A model generated the notes under the pieces. It was not told where the DNA came from and made no database searches. It worked only from the letters and a program-made list of their open reading frames with translations. Positions 1 through 5,351 of a stretch of DNA of 11,463 bases are shown piece after piece. Each line of letters begins with the position of its first letter. Positions within the stretch are counted from its first letter, which is position 1. Source of the stretch: DASZZV01 sp035544835 (lineage in GTDB: Bacteria; Acidobacteriota; Thermoanaerobaculia; Gp7-AA8); the NCBI GenBank assembly GCA_035544835.1, contig DASZZV010000167.1:1-11463 (forward strand), written 5' to 3'. The position numbers were made by a program, and so were the translations under genes.

Positions 1-397
1 CGACCACGGCGACACCCGTTCGCGCGATATGGTCAACGTTCCTGGTCACGAGGGTCATACCGCGTACCTTCGCCGTGGCGGCAATCAGACTATCGATCAC
101 CGGGAGTGGATCAGGAACGTTCTGACGTCCCCACTCCTCAACGACGTCGAGCTCGATCGCCAGAATCCGATCGCCGTGATTGCTGATGACCCGCAAGAGC
201 CACGCCTCGAGCGCGCCGGCGGATCGAGCATCGCGACGTCGGATGTTCTCGATCCCCTTTCGTATCTCGCCGATCGTAAGAACGCTGAGGAAGATCTCAT
301 CCTCCGCAACCCTGGACCACCATGCCGCGACAGACTCGTTGCACCGCTCTCCTTTACGCAGCTCGGAGATCACGTTCGTATCGACCAGATAGCTCAC
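1..397 (-). CDS. vapC: VapC/FitB-like PIN-domain toxin, 3' end beyond the window
   Basis: Reading the minus strand from a GTG at 397 gives 132 codons with no stop up to the left edge; family length (about 135-145 aa) suggests only a few codons are missing. The protein opens SYLVDTNVISELRKGE, the classic PIN start. The acidic residues of the PIN metal site are all visible: D6 (VDTN), E44 (IGEIRKGIE), D102 (VIDSLIAATA) and D122 (TRNVDHIA). PIN toxins of this type are Mg/Mn-dependent ribonucleases that cut tRNA or mRNA when not held by the antitoxin. The GTG overlaps the TGA of the preceding antitoxin (GTGA), so the two are translationally coupled. The catalytic side looks intact even though the partner antitoxin is not (see 394-588). 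VapC versus FitB naming is arbitrary here; the FitB subgroup is favoured by the antitoxin type. Confidence 0.87.
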   Translation of the reverse strand, partial: MSYLVDTNVISELRKGERCNESVAAWWSRVAEDEIFLSVLTIGEIRKGIENIRRRDARSAGALEAWLLRVISNHGDRILAIELDVVEEWGRQNVPDPLPVIDSLIAATAKVRGMTLVTRNVDHIARTGVAVV

Positions 398-588
398 AGT
401 ACAACCGCTCGTCCGTGATCCTGAATCCGTTCGAAGTCTCGGTCATCGCCCACATCCGGCATTCCCGAGACGAGCTCCTTGAGCGCCGAGCCACGGTGCT
501 CCGATCCGAGAGCCCGGCGCAGAATCTGCCGATGCTCTTCCTCCGCGGATTGCCCGTTCCGCGCCGCCCGGAGCTTCAGCTCCCGCAC
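394..588 (-). CDS. FitA-like RHH antitoxin, N-terminally truncated
   Basis: The 64-residue product begins VRELKLRAARNGQSAEEEHR and ends with a DFERIQDHGR-type tail. This matches FitA/StbC-like antitoxins: two RHH helices, then a toxin-binding tail. In that family about 12-14 residues, including the beta-strand that inserts into DNA, normally precede the LVRELK helix. Here the only in-frame codons upstream of GTG 588 are CTC and GAG, then a TAG stop at 595-597, so the strand is absent. Another minus-strand frame starting at GTG 613 reads VLQLNL just upstream, which resembles the missing strand out of frame. This suggests a small deletion with a frameshift. The TTAGGAG preceding GTG 588 lies only 3 nt from it, which is close for a ribosome site. 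The gene overlaps the toxin start by GTGA. The C-terminal toxin-binding part is intact, so it may still neutralise toxin but not repress DNA; it may equally be a pseudogene. Confidence 0.72.
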   Translation of the reverse strand: MRELKLRAARNGQSAEEEHRQILRRALGSEHRGSALKELVSGMPDVGDDRDFERIQDHGRAVVL

Positions 589-599
589 GAGCTCCTAAG

Positions 600-628
600 T
601 TGAGCTGCAACACAGTTCCACATATACT
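600..628 (+). promoter_or_regulatory. Promoter of the plus-strand toxin-antitoxin operon
   Basis: TTGAGC at 600-605 (4 of 6 bases of the -35 consensus) and TATACT at 623-628 (5 of 6 of the -10 consensus) are separated by exactly 17 bp. A start 6-7 nt after the -10 box falls at 634-635, on the A of the antitoxin ATG. No Shine-Dalgarno sequence lies ahead of that ATG, which agrees with a leaderless mRNA. Seen by eye; not scored against a model. Confidence 0.6.
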
Positions 629-631
629 GTG
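611..631. promoter_or_regulatory. Inverted-repeat operator over the -10 box
   Basis: CACAGT (611-616) and ACTGTG (626-631) form a perfect 6-bp inverted repeat with a 9-bp AT-rich spacer, centred just upstream of the antitoxin ATG at 635 and covering the -10 element. RHH antitoxins bind short inverted repeats in their own promoters, so this is the expected place for autorepression. It may act on both divergent modules, because it lies in the only 46 bp between them. Confidence 0.5.
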
Positions 632-634
632 CGA

Positions 635-865
635 ATGAAAAACATTACGCTCAGCGTCGATGAGCGAGTGCTGGTCACGGTCCGCCGTTACGCGAACGAA
701 CGGAACTCCTCGGTGAATCGTCTCGTGCGAGAGTTCCTGGACGGGATCGCGCGCCACGAGGACCGTGCCCGTGGAGCCCGTCGCAGGATTCGGAAACTGA
801 GCGACGCCTCGAGCGCCAGCATCGGCGCGAAGTTGCCTCGCCGCGACGAGCTCCATGATCGCTAG
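635..865 (+). CDS. RHH/CopG-type antitoxin of a VapBC-like module
   Basis: This 76-aa protein starts MKNITLSVDERVLVTVRRYA. An N-terminal beta-strand (KNITLSV) is followed by two helices (DERVLVTVRRYANER and SVNRLVREFLDGIARHE), the ribbon-helix-helix DNA-binding fold. A basic, disordered tail (residues about 45-76) ends PRRDELHDR and would wrap the toxin. ATG 635 is chosen over GTG 629, because the protein family begins with MKN-like residues and GTG 629 lies inside the operator arm. There is no ribosome-binding site; a leaderless transcript is likely. The last 11 nt overlap the vapC start. Role: neutralise the PIN toxin and repress the operon. The toxin pairing is an inference from adjacency and the overlap. 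Confidence 0.85.
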   Translation: MKNITLSVDERVLVTVRRYANERNSSVNRLVREFLDGIARHEDRARGARRRIRKLSDASSASIGAKLPRRDELHDR

Positions 866-1277
866 GTCGTTCCTCGACACCAACGTGCTCGTCTACGCTG
901 CCGCGGGACGGGGAGCGGACGAATCAAAGCGTCTGCGCGCTCTCGAATTGATCATGAGCGAAGAGTTCGGGCTCTCCGCGCAGGTTCTCCAGGAGTTCTA
1001 CGTCACGGTCACGCGAAAGCTGCGTTCACCGCTTTCCCCAGAGACCGCGATCGAATGGATCGAGCAGCTCGACGCCTTTCCACAGGTGCCTATCGACGCC
1101 AGCCTGGTCAAGGTGGCCATCGAAAACAGCGTGCGGTATCGGATCTCCTATTGGGATGCAGCCATCGTTGCTGCCGCGGAGCGACTCGGTGCCCGTACCC
1201 TCTACAGCGAGGATCTCAGCGACGGGCAGATGTACGGATCCGTAACCGTGCTCAACCCGTTCGTCGATACCGCTTGA
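855..1277 (+). CDS. vapC: VapC-like PIN-domain ribonuclease toxin
   Basis: This 140-aa protein covers the full length of the family. It begins MIARSFLDTNVLVYAAAG. The PIN acidic residues are D8 (FLDTN), E47 (VLQEFYV), D101 (SYWDAAIVAAAE) and D120/D123 (SEDLSDGQ). The C-terminal VTVLNPF strand is typical. The ATG lies 11 nt inside the antitoxin gene, with GACGAG upstream as a weak ribosome site, so translation is coupled. Function by family: Mg-dependent endoribonuclease, inhibited by the upstream antitoxin. It differs clearly in sequence from the PIN toxin at the left edge, so the locus is not a simple inverted duplication. It ends 40 bp before xfp on the same strand. Confidence 0.9.
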   Translation: MIARSFLDTNVLVYAAAGRGADESKRLRALELIMSEEFGLSAQVLQEFYVTVTRKLRSPLSPETAIEWIEQLDAFPQVPIDASLVKVAIENSVRYRISYWDAAIVAAAERLGARTLYSEDLSDGQMYGSVTVLNPFVDTA

Positions 1278-1317
1278 CGATCTCTCTATGCCAGACTTAC
1301 GGGAGGGAGCACATTAA

Positions 1318-3678
1318 ATGAGCGATACCCCTTCTCTCTCCGACGATGAGCTCCGCAGAATGCACGCCTGGTGGCGCGCGGCGAACTATCTGTCGGTCGG
1401 TCAAATCTATCTGCTCGACAACCCGCTTCTTCGCGAGCCTCTCAAGCTCGAGCACACCAAGCCACGGCTGCTCGGGCACTGGGGAACGACGCCCGGCCTG
1501 AACTTCATCTACGTTCATCTCAATCGCATCATCAAAGCGCGCGATTTGAGCATGATCTACGTCGCCGGCCCCGGTCATGGCGGCCCGGGTCTCGTCGCCA
1601 ACACGTATCTGGAGGGGACCTACAGCGAAACCTATCCGCACATCTCGCAGGACGCGGATGGGCTGCGGAAGCTCTTCAAGCAGTTCTCTTTTCCCGGCGG
1701 CATCCCGAGTCATGTCGCCCCCGAGACACCGGGGTCGATTCACGAGGGAGGAGAGCTCGGATACTCGCTCCTGCATGCCTACGGAGCAGTATTCGACAAT
1801 CCTGATCTCGTTGCCGCCTGCGTCGTCGGCGACGGCGAAGCTGAGACCGGCCCGCTGGCGGCGAGCTGGCACTCCAACAAGTTTCTCAATCCGGCCCGCG
1901 ATGGTGCCGTGGTGCCGATCCTCCATCTCAACGGCTACAAAATTGCGAGTCCGGCCGTCCTGGCCCGCCTGAGTCATCAGGAACTGGAGAGTCTCTTCGT
2001 CGGCTACGGCTATCGCCCGTTCTTCGTCGAAGGCGACGATCCGATGGAGATGCATCAGTTGATGGCCTCCGCGCTCGACGCGGTCTTCGACTCAGTACGC
2101 GACATTCAGTCCTCGGCGCGCAGCAACGGCTTCCGCCAGCGCGCCATGTGGCCGATGATCATTCTGCGCTCCCCGAAGGGATGGACCGGGCCAAAGGAAG
2201 TCGACGGAAAGCCGGCTGAAAACTCGTGGCGGTCACACCAGGTTCCCTTCGCCGACCTGGCGAAGAAGCCGTCGCACCTGAAACTCCTCGACGAGTGGAT
2301 GAAGAGTTACAAGGCCGAGGAGCTTTTCGATGAAGGGGGAAAGTTTAGAAGCGAGTTAGCAGAGCTGGCACCGAAAGGCGACCGGCGGATGGGCGCGAGC
2401 CCGCACGCGAACGGTGGAGCTCTTCTTCGCGACCTCCGCATGCCCGACTTCCGCGAGTACGCGATCGAGGTGAAGAAGCCCGGCACGGAGTTATCGGAGG
2501 CAACCAGCGTCGCCGGTGAGCTGCTCCGCGATGTCATGAAAAAGAATCCCGACAACTTTCGCATCGTGGGACCCGATGAGACGGCATCGAACCGGCTCGG
2601 CGCCGTATTCGAGGTGACCGATCGTGTCTTCACGGCCGAGATCCTCCCCACCGACGATCACCTCTCGCCCGACGGCCGCGTCATGGAAGTGCTCAGTGAG
2701 CACATGTGCCAGGGATGGCTGGAAGGCTACCTGCTTACGGGACGGCACGGCTTCTTCTCCTGCTACGAAGCCTTCATCCACATCGTCGACTCGATGTTCA
2801 ATCAGCATGCGAAGTGGCTGAAGACGACGCAGCACATCCCGTGGCGGCGGCCCATCGCCTCACTGAATTACCTGCTGACCTCACACGTGTGGCGCCAGGA
2901 TCACAACGGCTTCAGCCACCAGGATCCCGGCTTCATCGATCACGTCATCAACAAGAAAGCCGAAGTCGTCCGCGTCTATCTGCCACCCGATACGAACACA
3001 TTGCTGTCGGTCGTCGACCATTGCCTGCGCAGCCGGAACTACGTGAACGTGATCATCGCCGGCAAGCAACCGGCGCTGCAGTATCTCGACATGGATGCGG
3101 CCATCAAGCACTGCACGACCGGCATCGGAATCTGGGAGTGGGCCAGTAATGACGAGAACGTGGAGCCCGACGTGGTGATGGCCTGCGCCGGCGACGTGCC
3201 GACACTCGAGACGCTGGCCGCCGTCTCGATTCTGCGCCAGCGGGTGCCGGAGCTGAAGATTCGCGTGGTGAACGTCGTCGATCTGATGACCCTTCAGCCG
3301 TCATCCGAGCATCCGCACGGGCTGTCGGACCGCGATTTCGACTCGCTCTTCACTACCGACAAACCGGTCATCTTCGCCTTCCATGGCTACCCCTGGCTGA
3401 TTCATCGCCTCACCTATCGGCGCTCCAATCATCAGAATCTTCACGTCCGCGGCTACAAGGAAGAGGGAACGACCACGACACCGTTCGACATGACCGTGCT
3501 CAACGATCTCGATCGTTTTCACCTCGTCATCGACGTCATCGACCGCGTTCCCGGCCTGGCCACGCGCCACGCCCACGTGAAACAGGCCATGCGTGACATG
3601 CTGGTCGACCACAGGCAGTACATCTGCGAGCACGGCGATGACATGCCGCTGGCGCGCGACTGGCGCTGGCCCTTCTGA
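1318..3678 (+). CDS. xfp: Xylulose-5-P/fructose-6-P phosphoketolase
   Basis: This 786-aa thiamine-diphosphate enzyme has near-normal length for the family (about 790-825). It cleaves xylulose-5-P or fructose-6-P with phosphate to acetyl-phosphate plus glyceraldehyde-3-P or erythrose-4-P in the cytoplasm. Family motifs are clear: GHWGTTPGLNF (53-63), AGPGHGGPG (83-91), HEGGELGYS (142-150) and the TPP/Mg motif GDGEAETGPLA (171-181). Residues aligning with the catalytic set known from Bifidobacterium enzymes are present: H54, H87, H132, H307, E461 (LSEHMCQGW), H529 and H534 (QDHNGFSHQDPG). The start follows GGGAGGGAG with good spacing. It forms an operon with ackA (1 nt gap). The 40 bp after vapC hold a TTGACG but no good -10 partner, so read-through from the toxin operon is possible. 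Sugar preference cannot be read from the sequence. Confidence 0.97.
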   Translation: MSDTPSLSDDELRRMHAWWRAANYLSVGQIYLLDNPLLREPLKLEHTKPRLLGHWGTTPGLNFIYVHLNRIIKARDLSMIYVAGPGHGGPGLVANTYLEGTYSETYPHISQDADGLRKLFKQFSFPGGIPSHVAPETPGSIHEGGELGYSLLHAYGAVFDNPDLVAACVVGDGEAETGPLAASWHSNKFLNPARDGAVVPILHLNGYKIASPAVLARLSHQELESLFVGYGYRPFFVEGDDPMEMHQLMASALDAVFDSVRDIQSSARSNGFRQRAMWPMIILRSPKGWTGPKEVDGKPAENSWRSHQVPFADLAKKPSHLKLLDEWMKSYKAEELFDEGGKFRSELAELAPKGDRRMGASPHANGGALLRDLRMPDFREYAIEVKKPGTELSEATSVAGELLRDVMKKNPDNFRIVGPDETASNRLGAVFEVTDRVFTAEILPTDDHLSPDGRVMEVLSEHMCQGWLEGYLLTGRHGFFSCYEAFIHIVDSMFNQHAKWLKTTQHIPWRRPIASLNYLLTSHVWRQDHNGFSHQDPGFIDHVINKKAEVVRVYLPPDTNTLLSVVDHCLRSRNYVNVIIAGKQPALQYLDMDAAIKHCTTGIGIWEWASNDENVEPDVVMACAGDVPTLETLAAVSILRQRVPELKIRVVNVVDLMTLQPSSEHPHGLSDRDFDSLFTTDKPVIFAFHGYPWLIHRLTYRRSNHQNLHVRGYKEEGTTTTPFDMTVLNDLDRFHLVIDVIDRVPGLATRHAHVKQAMRDMLVDHRQYICEHGDDMPLARDWRWPF

Positions 3679-3679
3679 C

Positions 3680-4684
3680 GTGAGAATCCTCGCCCTCAAT
3701 CCCGGTAGTTCTTCGCTCAAGCAGGCCTTGTACGAGTTTCCCGAGGGCGTGTTGGCAGCGGAATCGAACGCCATTGAGGCGGTGGGCATTCGCGTCGTGC
3801 ACGGCGGATCGAGATTCGTGAAGCCGGTGCGCGTCGACGATGCGGTCGTCGAGGAGATCCTCAACCTCAGAGAGCTCGCACCGCTGCACAATCCGATCGC
3901 CGTTCGGGTCATCAAAGAAACGCGCAGCAAACATCCGGGAGTTCCGATCGTCGCCGTCTTTGATACGTCCTTTCATCAGACCATGCCGGCCATCGCGTCG
4001 AGTTACGCTGTCCCGCAGGACCTCGAGGTGCGGCGCTACGGCTTTCATGGCATCTCCTACTCCTGGATCTCCTCACGCGTCGATACCCGACGTCACATTG
4101 TTTGTCACCTCGGGAACGGTGCCAGCGTCTGCGCTGTCCTCGATGGGAGGAGCATCGACACCAGCATGGGCTTCACACCGATGGAAGGGCTGGTGATGGG
4201 AACGCGCGCGGGCGATCTCGACCCGGGAGTGATCCTCTACCTTCTGCGGAAGGGAAAGAGCGAAGCGGAGCTGGACGATCTGCTCAATCACAACTGCGGA
4301 CTGCTCGGCGTTTCCGGCACGAGCGGCGATGTTCGCGAATTGGAGAAGTCAGCGGCCGGCGGCGACAAGCGGGCCGAATTCGCGCTGGAGCTGTTCGCTT
4401 ACCGCGTGGCCAAGTACATCGGCGCCTACGCCGTGGTCCTCGGCGGTGTCGACGCCGTGACCTTCACGGCCGGCATCGGTGAGCACTCCCCTTCCATGCG
4501 CTCCCGCATCTGTCGACGCCTCGGTTTTCTCGGAGTCGAGCTCGATGGGGAACTGAACCGCGCCAGCCGCACCGACGAGCGGCGCATCAGCCGCGGGCCG
4601 GTCGATGTGTGGGTGATCCCCACCAACGAGGAGCTGGAGATTGCGCGCATGACCTATCGGGAGCTGCAACTGGATCGAAGTTGA
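3680..4684 (+). CDS. ackA: Acetate kinase, compact form
   Basis: It transfers phosphate from acetyl-phosphate to ADP, making acetate and ATP, and so completes the phosphoketolase shunt begun by xfp. The start is GTG 3680, one base after the xfp TGA and giving MRILALNPGSSSLK; there is no clear ribosome site, so translational coupling is likely. At 334 aa it is well below the usual ~400. Conserved residues are present: N7, S10, S12, K14, R38 (GIRVVHGG), H70 (APLHNP), D95 (FDTSFHQT), H123 (RRYGFHG), R176 (MGTRAGD) and E317/E318 (PTNEELEIA). From remembered Methanosarcina numbering (14, 91, 123, 148), R38-H70-D95 spacing is exact, but K14 to R38 is 24 rather than 77. About 53 residues of the N-terminal domain are therefore missing. 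ASKHA phosphate and adenosine motifs (CHLGNGAS 142-149, TAGIGEHSP 263-271) are intact. Likely functional. Confidence 0.94.
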   Translation: MRILALNPGSSSLKQALYEFPEGVLAAESNAIEAVGIRVVHGGSRFVKPVRVDDAVVEEILNLRELAPLHNPIAVRVIKETRSKHPGVPIVAVFDTSFHQTMPAIASSYAVPQDLEVRRYGFHGISYSWISSRVDTRRHIVCHLGNGASVCAVLDGRSIDTSMGFTPMEGLVMGTRAGDLDPGVILYLLRKGKSEAELDDLLNHNCGLLGVSGTSGDVRELEKSAAGGDKRAEFALELFAYRVAKYIGAYAVVLGGVDAVTFTAGIGEHSPSMRSRICRRLGFLGVELDGELNRASRTDERRISRGPVDVWVIPTNEELEIARMTYRELQLDRS

Positions 4685-4772
4685 TCCGAGGACTTCAGCC
4701 GATGAGCGTCGGTGCGAAGGAACATCTCTTTGTTCATTCTCGCGGGAGGTGACCGTGGCCTCAAGGCTCCTG

Positions 4773-4801
4773 TTGCGACTCACACCCCTCCGGCGTATGG
4801 T
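4773..4801 (+). promoter_or_regulatory. Candidate promoter for the DUF5684-type gene
   Basis: TTGCGA (4773-4778) and TATGGT (4796-4801) are 17 bp apart, each matching 4 of 6 consensus bases. They give a leader of about 45 nt before the GTG at 4853. This is the best pair seen in the 168-bp gap after ackA, where no convincing terminator is visible. Confidence 0.35.
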
Positions 4802-4852
4802 ATGTCCATCTAACCCAAATACGCGGCGTACAGTGGCGAAAGGAGAGTCCTT

Positions 4853-5257
4853 GTGAAAGAGACCCTGACCATGCTTTTTCTTCAGTCGGATACAGGAGGC
4901 AGCGCTGTCGGTGCCGGAGTCGGGATGGGCATCGCCGTCGTCTACATCGCCATCCTGGTGTTGATCATCGCCGCGATGTGGAAGGTCTTCGAGAAGGCCG
5001 GCGAACCGGGCTGGGCGGCCATCGTCCCTATCTACAATTTCATCGTTCTGCTCAAAATCGCCGGCAAACCGGTCTGGTGGATCATCCTGCTCCTGATCCC
5101 CTTCGTGAACTTCGTGATCCTGATCATCATCGCGCTGAGTCTGGCCAGAAACTTCGGCAAAGGCGCAGGCTTTGCGATCGGCCTTCTGCTCCTCCCCTTC
5201 ATCTTCTATCCGATGCTGGCCTGGGGAGACGCGCAGTATCAGCCCGTCGCGGTGTGA
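4853..5257 (+). CDS. Small multi-pass membrane protein, DUF5684-like
   Basis: A 134-aa hydrophobic protein. GTG 4853 is supported by AGGAG at 4841-4845 (7-nt spacing). An ATG inside (MLFLQ, codon 7) lacks such a site. Membrane segments are about residues 22-42 (GMGIAVVYIAILVLIIAAMW), 56-66 plus 72-96 (WWIILLLIPFVNFVILIIIA), and 105-121. A conserved-looking loop, KAGEPGWAAIVPIYNFIVLL, sits between the first two. That Gly-Trp-x-x-(I/L)-(I/V)-P-x-Y-N motif is typical of the DUF5684 family, sometimes mislabelled signal peptidase I. No catalytic residues are seen and the function is unknown. It lies 168 bp behind ackA and is convergent with the histidine kinase. Family recognition is from memory. 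Confidence 0.8.
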   Translation: MKETLTMLFLQSDTGGSAVGAGVGMGIAVVYIAILVLIIAAMWKVFEKAGEPGWAAIVPIYNFIVLLKIAGKPVWWIILLLIPFVNFVILIIIALSLARNFGKGAGFAIGLLLLPFIFYPMLAWGDAQYQPVAV

Positions 5258-5315
5258 GAACACCGCCGGGCGCTGGGCCATCATCGGCCGCGTTCCGATG
5301 AACCTGCCGACGGGA

Positions 5316-5345
5316 CGGGCGCTGAGTGCTCGCACTCCGCGCCCG
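5316..5345. terminator. Long hairpin between convergent genes, possible bidirectional terminator
   Basis: Arms 5316-5329 and 5332-5345 (14 bp, one mismatch, 2-nt TC loop) form a strong GC-rich hairpin beginning CGGGCGC. It lies 58 nt after the DUF5684-type stop and 7 nt after the kinase stop on the other strand. On the plus side a T-rich but interrupted tract follows (TTTCTTCGTTCTTCC); on the minus side there is no U-run. Its position fits transcription termination for both genes, but it is not a textbook Rho-independent site. Confidence 0.45.
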
Positions 5346-5351
5346 GAAGGG

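Noticed and set aside
29..418. 129-aa plus-strand ORF
   Set aside because: It is antisense to the PIN toxin, whose motifs are unambiguous on the minus strand.
629..634. GTG 629 as the antitoxin start
   Set aside because: It lies within the operator arm and next to the -10 box; the family begins at MKN, at ATG 635.
443..883. 146-aa minus-strand ORF
   Set aside because: It runs antisense through the plus antitoxin and out of frame through the FitA-like antitoxin; low-complexity Ala/Gly/Arg content with no family features.
1297..2055. 252-aa minus-strand ORF opposite xfp
   Set aside because: It is a frame shadow of a clearly conserved gene; long antisense ORFs are common at this G+C content.
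3593..3679. Longer acetate kinase from ATG 3593
   Set aside because: The added 29 residues are the out-of-frame end of xfp; the ASKHA motif NPGSSSLK needs the start at GTG 3680.
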